Below, one piece after another: positions 40,472 to 49,070 of a stretch of DNA of 64,000 bases. The notes under the pieces are model-generated. The model had not been told where the DNA came from, did no database searches, and saw only the letters and a program-made list of their open reading frames with translations. Made by a program: the position numbers and the translations under genes. Origin of the DNA: Nioella sp965215655 (GTDB taxonomy: Bacteria > Pseudomonadota > Alphaproteobacteria > Rhodobacterales > Rhodobacteraceae); assembly GCF_965215655.1 (NCBI RefSeq), contig NZ_OZ244111.1, positions 992,001 to 1,056,000 of the forward strand, read 5' to 3'. The number at the start of each line of letters is the position of its first letter. Position 1 is the first letter of the stretch.

Positions 40472-41191
40472 ATGTCTGACAAGAAATTCGGAGCCAAACT
40501 GACCGGTTGGACCGCGCCGCCGCGCCCGTCGATGGCCCCATTGGAGGGGCGCTACGCGCGGCTTGTGCGGCTCGACGCCGACGCCCATGCCGCCGATCTG
40601 CACCGGGCCAATTCCGCCGATGATGCGATCTGGGATTACCTGCCCTATGGCCCGTTTTCCTCGGCCGCCGCCTATCACCGTTGGATCCGGCAGATCACCG
40701 CAGGAGACGATCCGCTCTTTTACGCGGTGCAGAATCGGGACACCGGGCAGTTCGGGGGTGTCGCGAGCTATCTCAGGATCACGCCAGAGGTGGGCGTGAT
40801 CGAGGTGGGGCACATCAACTTCTCCCCCGAGCTTCAGCGGAGCCGGGCCGCGACCGAGGCGCTCTTCCTGATGATGGAATGGGTGTTCGAGACGGGCTAT
40901 CGGCGGTTCGAGTGGAAATGCGATGCGCTGAACATGCCTTCACGCCGGGCGGCGCAGCGGCTTGGCTTCAGCTATGAGGGCATCTTCCGGCAGGCCACCA
41001 TCGTCAAGGGCCGCAACCGGGATACGGCCTGGTTCGCCTGTATCGACAAGGAATGGCCTGCGCTGCGCGAAGCGTTTCAGGCATGGCTGTCGCCATTCAA
41101 TTTTGGGGCCGAGGGAACACAGAAGGAGGCCCTGTCCGACCTGACGCGGCTGGTGCGCGCGGGGTCCGATCCGGCATTGATCGGTCGCTAG
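40472..41191 (+). CDS. GNAT acetyltransferase, RimJ/RimL type
   Basis: A 239-residue protein. MAPLEGRYARLVRLDADAHAADLHRAN opens the domain at about 14, GVIEVGHINFSPELQRSRAATEALFLMM near 109-136 is the acetyl-CoA-binding region, and WKCDALNMPSRRAAQRLGFSYEGIFRQ near 150-176 is typical of protein-N-terminal acetyltransferases. ATG 40472 is chosen; ATG 40454 is the alternative. Its stop shares the bases CTAG with the convergent response regulator. Confidence 0.83.
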   Translation: MSDKKFGAKLTGWTAPPRPSMAPLEGRYARLVRLDADAHAADLHRANSADDAIWDYLPYGPFSSAAAYHRWIRQITAGDDPLFYAVQNRDTGQFGGVASYLRITPEVGVIEVGHINFSPELQRSRAATEALFLMMEWVFETGYRRFEWKCDALNMPSRRAAQRLGFSYEGIFRQATIVKGRNRDTAWFACIDKEWPALREAFQAWLSPFNFGAEGTQKEALSDLTRLVRAGSDPALIGR

Positions 41192-41907
41192 ACCGCTTCC
41201 ATCCCCGCCACCCGATCGGCCAGCAAGGCACGCAGATTGGCCCGGTCCGCATGGGCCAGATGGGCTGGCAGGGCACGGGCGGTTTCCAGCAGGCCGACAT
41301 CCCTGGCGCTGCGGGCGATGCCCAACAGGAAGCGCCGCAGGTAGTCCGCGGGCAGCCTGTCCTGATCGAGCAATTCGAGCGCATGGGTCAGATCATCCCT
41401 GAGGGCCAGACGGTCGGGGCAGAGCAGCTGCGTCGCCACGGCGCGTGGGCCGCGCGGCTGCATCTCGGGCGGAAGATGCCTCAAAATCTCGGTCTGGAAG
41501 GCGCTGAGACTGTCCACCGGTTTCGGCAGGAACCCGTCTGCCCCGGCGTTCCGGGAAGCCCGCGCGGCGGCCTGTCGTTCGGCCCCCGAGGTTGCCAGCA
41601 GCACCGGAACCCGCGGGCTGGTGCGGTGCATCTCGTCGATGAGGCTAAGCCCCGACCCGTCGGGCAGACCCAGGTCGATGATGGCCACGCTTGGCCGGTA
41701 GGTATTCAGATGACGATGCGCCGAGGCCAGGCAATCGGCCCGCCTGATCCGCGCGCCGGAGCGCAGGCACATCAGGCGCAGCGCCTCTGACGCGAAGCGG
41801 CTGTCTTCGACAACCAGAACGGTCAGCCCGGCAAGCGGGCGGTCCGCCGTCGGTATAGGGTGGTAAAACGGGATCTCCTCATCCGGTCTGCGAGTGTCGG
41901 TGTCCAT
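41188..41907 (-). CDS. Response regulator with a C-terminal helical domain
   Basis: A 239-residue protein: receiver at about 26-145 (LTVLVVEDSRFASEALRLMC, phospho-Asp in VAIIDLGLPDGSGL, LLATSG, and the lysine in GFLPKPVD), then a 90-residue helical region (LRDDLTHALELLDQDRLPADYLRRFLLGIARSARDVGL) that is not a DNA-binding fold I know and could be an Hpt-like or partner-binding part. ATG 41907 is preferred over a GTG 30 bases upstream. Kinase partner not in the window. Confidence 0.78.
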   Translation of the reverse strand: MDTDTRRPDEEIPFYHPIPTADRPLAGLTVLVVEDSRFASEALRLMCLRSGARIRRADCLASAHRHLNTYRPSVAIIDLGLPDGSGLSLIDEMHRTSPRVPVLLATSGAERQAAARASRNAGADGFLPKPVDSLSAFQTEILRHLPPEMQPRGPRAVATQLLCPDRLALRDDLTHALELLDQDRLPADYLRRFLLGIARSARDVGLLETARALPAHLAHADRANLRALLADRVAGMEAV

Positions 41908-42057
41908 GTCCAAAAGCCCCCAAGGCGATTCTGACACCCATTAGACCCGCCCAAGGTTGACAGAGCGTTAACGGCAGGGGCGCGGCGAAGGGCCGCTTGC
42001 CAAGCCCCCATTCCCGGCCCCATATGCTGCGCAAGCGAGAGACAAAGGAGTGATGAC

Positions 42058-42462
42058 ATGATCGGACGGTTGAACCATGTGGCGATTGCGGTGCCCGACC
42101 TGGAGGCGGCAGCGGCCCAATACCGCGACACGCTCGGCGCTAAGGTGAACCCGCCGCAGGACGAGCCCGACCACGGCGTGACCGTGGTGTTCATCGAACT
42201 GCCCAACACCAAGATCGAGCTGCTCTATCCCCTTGGCGACAACAGCCCGATCAACGGGTTTCTTGAAAAGAACCCCTCGGGCGGCATCCATCATATCTGC
42301 TACGAGGTTGAGGATATCCTGGCCGCGCGCGACCAGCTGAAAGCCTCGGGCGCACGGGTTCTGGGCAATGGTGAGCCCAAGATCGGCGCCCATGGCAAGC
42401 CGGTCCTGTTCCTGCACCCGAAGGATTTCACCGGCACTCTGGTTGAATTGGAACAGGTCTGA
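42058..42462 (+). CDS. mce: Methylmalonyl-CoA epimerase
   Basis: A 134-residue VOC protein, usual length. GRLNHVAIAVPDLEAAAAQYRDTLGA opens it, FIELPNTKIELLYPLG near 45 and GGIHHICYEVEDI near 75 hold metal-binding residues, and HPKDFTGTLVELEQV closes it. It interconverts R- and S-methylmalonyl-CoA in propionate metabolism. AAAGGAGTGATGAC precedes the ATG. The stop overlaps the DUF1467 start (TGATG). Confidence 0.92.
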   Translation: MIGRLNHVAIAVPDLEAAAAQYRDTLGAKVNPPQDEPDHGVTVVFIELPNTKIELLYPLGDNSPINGFLEKNPSGGIHHICYEVEDILAARDQLKASGARVLGNGEPKIGAHGKPVLFLHPKDFTGTLVELEQV

Positions 42463-42740
42463 TGGGCTGGTTTACCTCCCTCGTCCTCTTGGCGGTCGTC
42501 TGGTTCATGACGCTCTTCATCGTGTTGCCGCTGCGCCTGAAAACGCAAGGGGATACGGGCAATGTCGTGCCCGGCACGCCCGCCTCCGCACCCGACAATA
42601 TCCAGATCAAGAAGAAATTCCTGATTACCACCCTGGTGTCGCTGCCGATCTGGGCTGTGCTGGTGGCGCTGATCCTGTCAGGCCGCATCACCGTCGACAG
42701 TTTCGATCTGTTCACCCGGTTCGGGGGGCAGCTCGACTAA
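42462..42740 (+). CDS. DUF1467 membrane protein
   Basis: A 92-residue protein with hydrophobic segments at about 4-26 and 54-74 and the linker RLKTQGDTGNVVPGTPASAPDNIQIKKK, typical of DUF1467. Function unknown; it commonly follows mce in Rhodobacterales. It overlaps mce by one base and its last 29 bases overlap the convergent EI24 gene. Confidence 0.85.
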   Translation: MGWFTSLVLLAVVWFMTLFIVLPLRLKTQGDTGNVVPGTPASAPDNIQIKKKFLITTLVSLPIWAVLVALILSGRITVDSFDLFTRFGGQLD

Positions 42741-43416
42741 GCCGGTGATAAAGATGCGTGAAGGTGGCCGCGCCAAGGATCGGGACCAAGAGGTTCACGA
42801 CCGGGATCGTCAGCGGCACGGCCATCAGCACGCCCGCGGCGAAAATCTGGGTGCGGTGGCGTTTGCGAAACCGCGCCGCCCCCACCGCGTCATTGCGGCG
42901 TAGCGCCACGAGCTGCGCGTATTCCCGGCCCAGAAGCACGCCATTCACCACCCAGAACAGGATCGGCGCAATGGGAGCGAAGAGGATATAGGCGACCAGC
43001 GCCACGAGGTTGACGCCAATCACCACGCCCAGAAATCGGACGGCATCCAGCAGCCCCTCGGCAAGGCCAACCTGGCGGGCGGGCGGCAGGCCCGGATAGT
43101 GGCGATCCTCTACCGCATCGGCGATCTGTTCCAGGAAAATGCCTATGAAGGCAGAGGCCACCGGCACCATCAGGAAGACCGACGCCACCAGCATCACCGG
43201 GATCGCCGCCCAGGACAGCGCCGCGTCGATGCCGCCGATGTCTCCGATCCAGGGCAGGGTCAGCGTGTCGGGGACAAGCCAACCGATCGCCGTGGCGAAG
43301 ACCCAGTAGATGCCGACCAGCAAGCCGATGGTCAGGGCCAGCCCCATCAGCAGCACACGCAGGAAACGCGGATCGGAAAGCTGCCGGACCGCCTTCAGAA
43401 AATCATCGAAAATCAT
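42712..43416 (-). CDS. EI24/CysZ-like membrane protein
   Basis: A 234-residue membrane protein with hydrophobic segments near 20-48, 70-95, 125-160 and 195-222. The stretch LMVPVASAFIGIFLEQIADAVEDRHYPGLPPA near 81-112 fits the EI24 domain family, which includes sulfate-transport CysZ. Substrate unknown. ATG 43416 overlaps the nitroreductase stop (ATGA), so these two are one transcript. Confidence 0.8.
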   Translation of the reverse strand: MIFDDFLKAVRQLSDPRFLRVLLMGLALTIGLLVGIYWVFATAIGWLVPDTLTLPWIGDIGGIDAALSWAAIPVMLVASVFLMVPVASAFIGIFLEQIADAVEDRHYPGLPPARQVGLAEGLLDAVRFLGVVIGVNLVALVAYILFAPIAPILFWVVNGVLLGREYAQLVALRRNDAVGAARFRKRHRTQIFAAGVLMAVPLTIPVVNLLVPILGAATFTHLYHRLSRAAPRTG

Positions 43417-44018
43417 TTACTTACCCAGGTGGTGATGGCGGTGAGGTCAGGGCGGGGGCGTTCGGGCGGCACATTGGTCTCGGTGCCCAAATGGATGAAT
43501 CCCGCGACGAATTCGGGGTCAGTTAACCCTAGTCCCTGTGTCAGAAATCCCCTGTCAAAAGCCATCCAGCCGGTCAGCCAGTTGGCACCCCACCCGGCGG
43601 CGAGCCCCGCGTTCACCAGTGCCAGGCAGACAGCCCCTGCGCTCAGCACCTGTTCAACCTCGGGCACCTTGTCGGACGGTTTCGGGCTGGCGACCACGGC
43701 CACCACCAGATGCGCGTCATCAAAAGACTTGGCGTTCTTCTCCACCTTCTCGGGCTCGATCCCGGCGGCGGGACCACAGTCCCGCGTCAGCGCCGCCAGT
43801 CGCAGATTGGCCTGTCGTTCCAGCACGATGAAGCGCCACGGCTCCAGCTTGCCGTGGTCGGGGCTGCGGGCAGCGGCGGTCAGCAGGGTCTCCACCGTGG
43901 CACGATCCGGCACCGGGGTGGTCAGCGTCTTGGCGGGGCGCGACCGGCGGGTCAGAAGGAAATCGAGCACCTCGGGGCGGGCGGACAGGGGGGCAATATC
44001 GGGCATGTCGGCTTTCAT
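43413..44018 (-). CDS. Nitroreductase family protein
   Basis: A 201-residue FMN-dependent oxidoreductase of the YdjA-like small type. FLLTRRSRPAKTLTTPVPDR near 20-39 and ARSPDHGKLEPWRFIVLE near 50-67 bind FMN; GWGANWLTGWMAFD near 142 is the second contact region. It would reduce nitro or quinone compounds with NAD(P)H. ATG 44018 is used; an in-frame ATG lies 12 bases downstream. Confidence 0.87.
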   Translation of the reverse strand: MKADMPDIAPLSARPEVLDFLLTRRSRPAKTLTTPVPDRATVETLLTAAARSPDHGKLEPWRFIVLERQANLRLAALTRDCGPAAGIEPEKVEKNAKSFDDAHLVVAVVASPKPSDKVPEVEQVLSAGAVCLALVNAGLAAGWGANWLTGWMAFDRGFLTQGLGLTDPEFVAGFIHLGTETNVPPERPRPDLTAITTWVSK

Positions 44019-44114
44019 CTGGAACGGGTCCCAGACATGTCGGCAAGGATGGTGCGGAGTTCAACCCGTCCCGTCCCGCCATGCCGGTTTTTGTGCCTGA
44101 AAGGCCTCCGAAAT

Positions 44115-46718
44115 CTACTTCTTGGCAGCTTTCTTGCGCGCGGGCTTCTTCTTGCCGCCCTTGGCTTCGCGTTCGACGATCAGCTCGATGGCCATTTCCA
44201 TGGTCACATCCTCGGGCTTCACGTCCTTGGGGATTGTGGCGTTCACCTTCTCCCATTTCACGTAAGGCCCGTAGCGGCCCTCCATCACATTGACCGCGCC
44301 GCCACGGTCTGGGTACTCGCCCAGTTCTTTGAGCGGTGCAACCGCCGTGCGGCCCCGGCCCGGCCCGCGAGACCGCTTTTCGGCCAGCAGCTCCACCGCC
44401 CGGTTCATGCCGATCTCGAACACGTCATTGGGGTCGCGCAGATTGGCATAGGTGGGCTTGTCGGCATCTGCCGCCGTATGCATCACGTAAGGCCCGAAGC
44501 GCCCGAAATTGGCACTGATCATGTTGCCGTCTTCCGGGTGTGGCCCGATCTCGCGCGGCAGGCTGAGCAGCGTCAGCGCCTTTTCGAGGTCCATCGCGTC
44601 AGCCGACCAGCCCTTGGGCAGCGAGGCGCGCGGCGGTTTCTTGTTTTCCTCGCTGGCCTCGCCCTTCTGCACGTAAGGTCCGAACCGGCCCGAGCGCAGC
44701 GTCACCGCCTCGCCCTCGTCATAGCCAAGCACCTTGTCACCTGCCTGCGCATCCGCGTCACCGCCGATCGGGCGGGTGTAGCGGCATTCCGGGTAGCGGG
44801 AGCAACCGACGAATCCGCCAGTGCGCGAGGTTTTCAGATGCAGGCTGCCCTCGCCGCAAAGCGGGCATTGGCGCGGGTCGGTGCCATCCTCGCGGGGCGG
44901 ATAAAGCTGCGGGGCCAGCGCCTCGTCCAGCTTGTCCAGCACCTCGGTGATCCGCAGTTCGGACGTTTCGGCAATCGCGGCGGAGAAATCGCGCCAGAAC
45001 TTCGCCAGAACCGCTTTGTAGTCCAGATCACCGGCGGAGATCTCGTCGAGCTCCTCTTCCAACTCGGCGGTGAACTCATACCCCACATATTTGCGGAAGA
45101 AGTTCAGCAGGAAGATTGTGACAATCCGCCCCTTATCCTCCGGGAACAGGCGGTTTTTGTCTTTCCGCACATATTCGCGGTCCTGGATCGTGGTGATGAC
45201 GGAGGCGTAGGTGGAGGGCCGCCCGATGCCAAGCTCCTCCATTTTTTTCACAAGCGTCGCCTCGGTATAGCGCGGGGGCGGCTGCGTGAAATGCTGCTGG
45301 CCCAGAACCGAGCCATCGTCTGACATCAGCGCCTTGCCGTCGGCGGTCAGGCGGGCATGTTCCTCGGCCATCGCGCGACCAACCTTCATAAGCTTGTCGC
45401 CCTGGGAGATTTGCGGCAGTCGGCGGTCCTCATCCGATCCCGCATCGTCGTCGCGGCCTTCCTCATAGACCTTCATGAACCCGTCGAACATGACCACTTG
45501 ACCGGTGGCGCGCAGCACGACCTGATCATCATCGCTGCTGATATCGACGGTGGTGCGTTCCAGCCGTGCGGCCTCCATCTGGCTGGCGATGGTGCGCTTC
45601 CAAATGAGGTCATAGAGCTTCTTCTGATCGGCTTCCGACACGCGCAGGCTGGCCGGATCCTTCGACATATCCGTGGGGCGGATACATTCGTGGGCTTCCT
45701 GCGCGTTCTTGGCCTTGTTCTTGTAGATGCGGGGGGAGGCGGGCAGGTACTCAGCCCCGTAGCGATCCTTGATCGCGTCGCGGGCGGCGCTGACCGCCTC
45801 GGGCGCCATGTCGATCCCGTCGGTTCGCATATAGGTGATGTGCCCCGCCTCATAAAGCCGCTGCGCCGCGTTCATCGTCTGGCGCGCGCCGAAGCCGAAT
45901 TTGCGGCTGGCCTCTTGTTGCAGCGTCGAGGTCATGAACGGGGCAGAGGGGTTGCGGGTCGAGGGTTTGGCTTCGACTGAGGCGACGCTGAGCGCACGTG
46001 ACGACACCGCCTGCACGGCCATGGTTGCGGCGGCCTGGTTGTCGAGGTCATAGCGGTCGAGTTTCTTGCCGCCGAGTGTGGTCAGACGGGCCTCAAATGT
46101 CTGCCCGCGAGGGGTTTCCAGCACCGCCCGCACCGACCAGTATTCGCGCGGATTGAAGGCTTCGATCTCCATCTCGCGTTCGACGATCAGCCTCAGGCAG
46201 ACCGACTGCACCCGCCCGGCAGATCGCGCGCCCGGCAGCTTGCGCCACAGGACCGGGCTCAGCTTGAAACCCACGAGGTAATCGAGCGCCCGGCGGGCCA
46301 GATAGGCCTCGACCAGCGGTTCATCCACCTGCCGGGGGTTTTTCATCGCCTCGGTGACGGCGGCTTTGGTGATCGCGTTGAACACGACGCGGCTGACTTC
46401 CGTCGATTTCTTGATCGCGCGGCGCTTGGTCAGGGCCTCCTGCAAATGCCACGAAATCGCCTCGCCCTCGCGGTCGGGGTCGGTCGCGAGGATGAGTTTG
46501 TCATCGGTTTTGAGCGCATCCGCGATGGCTTTGACATGCTTTTTCGAGTCGTTTCCGACCTCCCACAGCATCTCGAAATCCTGTTCCGGGTCGACCGACC
46601 CATCCTTCGGCGGCAGGTCGCGCACATGGCCGTAAGAGGCCAGAACGGTGAAGTCATCCCCGAGATATTTGTTGATTGTCTTGGCTTTAGCCGGGGATTC
46701 GACGACGACGACTGGCAT
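44115..46718 (-). CDS. topA: DNA topoisomerase I
   Basis: An 867-residue type IA topoisomerase that relaxes negative supercoils. The Toprim domain is at 1-130 (VVVESPAKAKTINKYLG; DPDREGEAISWHL), the active-site tyrosine is Y296 in GHITYMRTDGIDM, and one C-terminal zinc ribbon (CPLCGEGSLHLKTSRTGGFVGCSRYPEC) is near 590-620, followed by basic repeats with GRFGPYV or GRYGPYV and a Lys-rich tail. Normal for Rhodobacterales. Confidence 0.97.
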   Translation of the reverse strand: MPVVVVESPAKAKTINKYLGDDFTVLASYGHVRDLPPKDGSVDPEQDFEMLWEVGNDSKKHVKAIADALKTDDKLILATDPDREGEAISWHLQEALTKRRAIKKSTEVSRVVFNAITKAAVTEAMKNPRQVDEPLVEAYLARRALDYLVGFKLSPVLWRKLPGARSAGRVQSVCLRLIVEREMEIEAFNPREYWSVRAVLETPRGQTFEARLTTLGGKKLDRYDLDNQAAATMAVQAVSSRALSVASVEAKPSTRNPSAPFMTSTLQQEASRKFGFGARQTMNAAQRLYEAGHITYMRTDGIDMAPEAVSAARDAIKDRYGAEYLPASPRIYKNKAKNAQEAHECIRPTDMSKDPASLRVSEADQKKLYDLIWKRTIASQMEAARLERTTVDISSDDDQVVLRATGQVVMFDGFMKVYEEGRDDDAGSDEDRRLPQISQGDKLMKVGRAMAEEHARLTADGKALMSDDGSVLGQQHFTQPPPRYTEATLVKKMEELGIGRPSTYASVITTIQDREYVRKDKNRLFPEDKGRIVTIFLLNFFRKYVGYEFTAELEEELDEISAGDLDYKAVLAKFWRDFSAAIAETSELRITEVLDKLDEALAPQLYPPREDGTDPRQCPLCGEGSLHLKTSRTGGFVGCSRYPECRYTRPIGGDADAQAGDKVLGYDEGEAVTLRSGRFGPYVQKGEASEENKKPPRASLPKGWSADAMDLEKALTLLSLPREIGPHPEDGNMISANFGRFGPYVMHTAADADKPTYANLRDPNDVFEIGMNRAVELLAEKRSRGPGRGRTAVAPLKELGEYPDRGGAVNVMEGRYGPYVKWEKVNATIPKDVKPEDVTMEMAIELIVEREAKGGKKKPARKKAAKK

Positions 46719-46839
46719 TCAAAATGACCTCTGGACAACGGATAACGGGTGGCGCGGGAACATGTGTCGCTCTGGCAGGGCTTGTCAATGCGCTATCGGA
46801 AAAAGACAATGCGGCCATTAAACCTTTGGGATTTTCCGC

Positions 46840-47271
46840 ATGAGATTTCTTCTGACCCTAGCCCTGTCGATTTGCCTTGCACCCTGCGCCGGGGCGGACC
46901 CGGTCGAGCCCCCACGTGGCAGCGCCCTGCGCGCCGAGATTCTTGATGTTCTCCGCCGCGATGTGGAGCCGCGCTTTGGCGGGCCGGTGGAATTCGTGGT
47001 CGAGACGCTGCTGGTCGACGGCCGCCGGGCTGTCGCCAACCTGACCGCGCAGCACCCGGGCGGCGCGCCGATTGATCTGGCGTCCTCGCCATTGGTGACG
47101 GTCGAGGGCATCCCCCCCGATCTGATCGACGGACCGACGGTGCAGGCCTACCTGTATCGTCCCGGCACCTATTGGCAGATCGTCGAATATTCCATCGGCG
47201 CGACAGACGCCTGGTGGTGGGGCTGGGACTGCCGCAACTATGGCGCCTTCTTCCCTGAACCGCTCTGCTGA
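46840..47271 (+). CDS. Secreted hypothetical protein
   Basis: A 143-residue protein with a signal peptide (MRFLLTLALSICLAPCAGA). The mature part has RAEILDVLRRDVEPRFGGPVEFVVETLLV near 30-58 and a C-terminal block YWQIVEYSIGATDAWWWGWDCRNYGAFFPEPLC that resembles a recurring family of small exported proteins, but I cannot name it. Two cysteines near the end could pair. Its last 34 bases overlap dprA on the other strand. Confidence 0.65.
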   Translation: MRFLLTLALSICLAPCAGADPVEPPRGSALRAEILDVLRRDVEPRFGGPVEFVVETLLVDGRRAVANLTAQHPGGAPIDLASSPLVTVEGIPPDLIDGPTVQAYLYRPGTYWQIVEYSIGATDAWWWGWDCRNYGAFFPEPLC

Positions 47272-48440
47272 CCGGCAGCCAGCGCAATCAGCCCGCCGGG
47301 CTGACGCTGCACGGAGCCCTCCAGCTCCATGCGGGACAGCACGGCGGCGGCCTCGAACGGGCTGATGCCCAGATCGCGCAACAATTGGTCCTCTGCCACG
47401 GGGGCGGGGCCAAGCTGGGACAGGATGCGGGAATTGAGCGCCGCCCGGTCGCGCCAATCGCGTTCGGGCTGTGGCGGCAGCTTGGGGATATCCGCAAGCG
47501 GCAGGTGCTGTTGGCGGGTCGGCTGTTCCGCCGGTCCGATGGCTTCGATCACGTCCTCGGCGCCGCGCACCAGTGTGGCCCCGTCGCGCAGCAGCCTGTT
47601 GCAGCCCGAGGCGCGAGTGTCCATCGGGTGACCGGGCACCGCCAGCACCTCGCGCCCCTGATCGAGCGCGTTTCGGGCTGTGATGAGCGAGCCGGAACGC
47701 GCCGCTGCTTCCACCACGATCACGGCGCGGGCAAGGCCAGAGACAATACGGTTGCGTTGCGGGAAATGGCGGGCCTGCGGCTCCAGCCCAAAGGGCTGTT
47801 CGGACAGGCGCAGGCCTTGTTTTGCGATGTCATGGGCGAGGTCGGTGTTTTCCACCGGGTAGATCACGTCGAGCCCGCCCGCCTGCACGGCGATTGTGCC
47901 CTTTGCCAGTGCCGCGTTATGGGTCAGCGCGTCGATGCCGCGCGCGAGGCCCGAGACGATGACAAACCCTGCCTCCGCCAGGTCCCCCGCCAGCTTGCGC
48001 GCCATGCGGCTGCCGAGGGACGAGGCATTGCGGGTGCCGACCATGGCCAGCATCGGTCGGTCCAGCAGCCGCGTATCGCCGAGGGCCCAGAGGATCGGCG
48101 GCGCGTCGGCGCAGTCGGCCAGATCGGCGGGATAGCCCGGATCGCCAAGGCCGAGCATCCGCGCGCCCAAGCGCCGTGCCGCCCTGACCTCTGCCAGTGT
48201 GGCGGCCTCCGAACAAATCTCATACCCCTCGACCCCGGCCTGTTTCGCGACCTCCGGCAAGGCGGCAAGAGCCGCGTCCGCGCTGCCATGTTCCGCCAGC
48301 AGCCGCCGGAAGGTGGCAGGCCCCACCCGGCGCGACCGGATCAGCCGCAGCCGTGCCAGTCGGTCGGCATTGTCGGCCGAGGGGCCGGGGCGATAGGCGG
48401 TCGCCGCCTCATGGAAACCTGTGTCGCTGTCCATCCACAT
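47238..48440 (-). CDS. dprA: DNA-processing protein DprA
   Basis: A 400-residue protein that loads RecA on incoming single-stranded DNA in natural transformation. The Rossmann core holds MVGTRNASSLGSRMARKLAGDLAEAGFVIVSGLARGID (about 134-171), GGLDVIYPVENTDLA near 188, and SGSLITARNALDQGREVLAVPG near 249-270. A winged-helix domain follows (LLRDLGISPFEAAAVLSRMELEGSVQRQPGG near 352-382). ATG 48440 is used; ATG 48434 is the alternative. Confidence 0.95.
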   Translation of the reverse strand: MWMDSDTGFHEAATAYRPGPSADNADRLARLRLIRSRRVGPATFRRLLAEHGSADAALAALPEVAKQAGVEGYEICSEAATLAEVRAARRLGARMLGLGDPGYPADLADCADAPPILWALGDTRLLDRPMLAMVGTRNASSLGSRMARKLAGDLAEAGFVIVSGLARGIDALTHNAALAKGTIAVQAGGLDVIYPVENTDLAHDIAKQGLRLSEQPFGLEPQARHFPQRNRIVSGLARAVIVVEAAARSGSLITARNALDQGREVLAVPGHPMDTRASGCNRLLRDGATLVRGAEDVIEAIGPAEQPTRQQHLPLADIPKLPPQPERDWRDRAALNSRILSQLGPAPVAEDQLLRDLGISPFEAAAVLSRMELEGSVQRQPGGLIALAAGQQSGSGKKAP

Positions 48441-48478
48441 GAGTCGGAAGGCTAGGCGGCAAAGGGTTAACAGGCGGT

Positions 48479-48970
48479 TTACGGGTCGAGAGCAACGCGT
48501 TTGGCAAAGAAGCGCAGTTTCAGGCGGAAGGGCCCGGCAGAGCTGTCCACCTCGGCCTCGCCTGCGCCGGTCTCTTCCCAGCCTTGCCGCGCGTAGAAGC
48601 GTGCTGCCCGGTGGTTTCCAACCCCGATATCGAGCCGCGCCAGCCCGACACCGCGCCGCGCCAAACGGTCCTCGCCATCGGCCAGCAACCGGGCGGCAAG
48701 CCCGTTCGAACGGGCTTCCGGCGCTACGTATAGCTGATAGATCTCATCGTCGCGGATCGCACAGAAGCCGAGGGCAGGATCGTCACCCGCCATGATCGTG
48801 TCGGGCAGCAGGGCGGCAAGACGCCGGGCAAAGTCTTCCTTCGTCCTGAGGGCCGTCAGAGCAGGCGGTGTGTAGGCGGCATGGGCCTCGTGCCAGCCCG
48901 CGTGCCAGAGCCGGGCCAGCGCCGGAATATCCTCGATGCGCGCGGGGCGAAGCGGGGGCAGGGATGTCAT
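48479..48970 (-). CDS. GNAT acetyltransferase
   Basis: A 163-residue acetyltransferase. LRPARIEDIPALARLWHAGWHEAH opens the domain; IYQLYVAPEARSNGLAARLLADGEDRLARRG near 77-107 is the acetyl-CoA motif, and LDIGVGNHRAARFYARQGWEETGAGE near 112-137 the C-terminal part. Substrate unknown. ATG 48970 is preferred over a TTG-started extension. It lies 38 bases upstream of dprA on the same strand. Confidence 0.85.
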   Translation of the reverse strand: MTSLPPLRPARIEDIPALARLWHAGWHEAHAAYTPPALTALRTKEDFARRLAALLPDTIMAGDDPALGFCAIRDDEIYQLYVAPEARSNGLAARLLADGEDRLARRGVGLARLDIGVGNHRAARFYARQGWEETGAGEAEVDSSAGPFRLKLRFFAKRVALDP

Positions 48971-49070
48971 GCGGCCGCCTTCACAGTGCAAGGATGTGAC
49001 GCACGGCCATCGCCCGCACGCCGGAATGTCCTCATCGCATCGTCCCGCAGCAGTCCGCCCGTGCAGGGTC

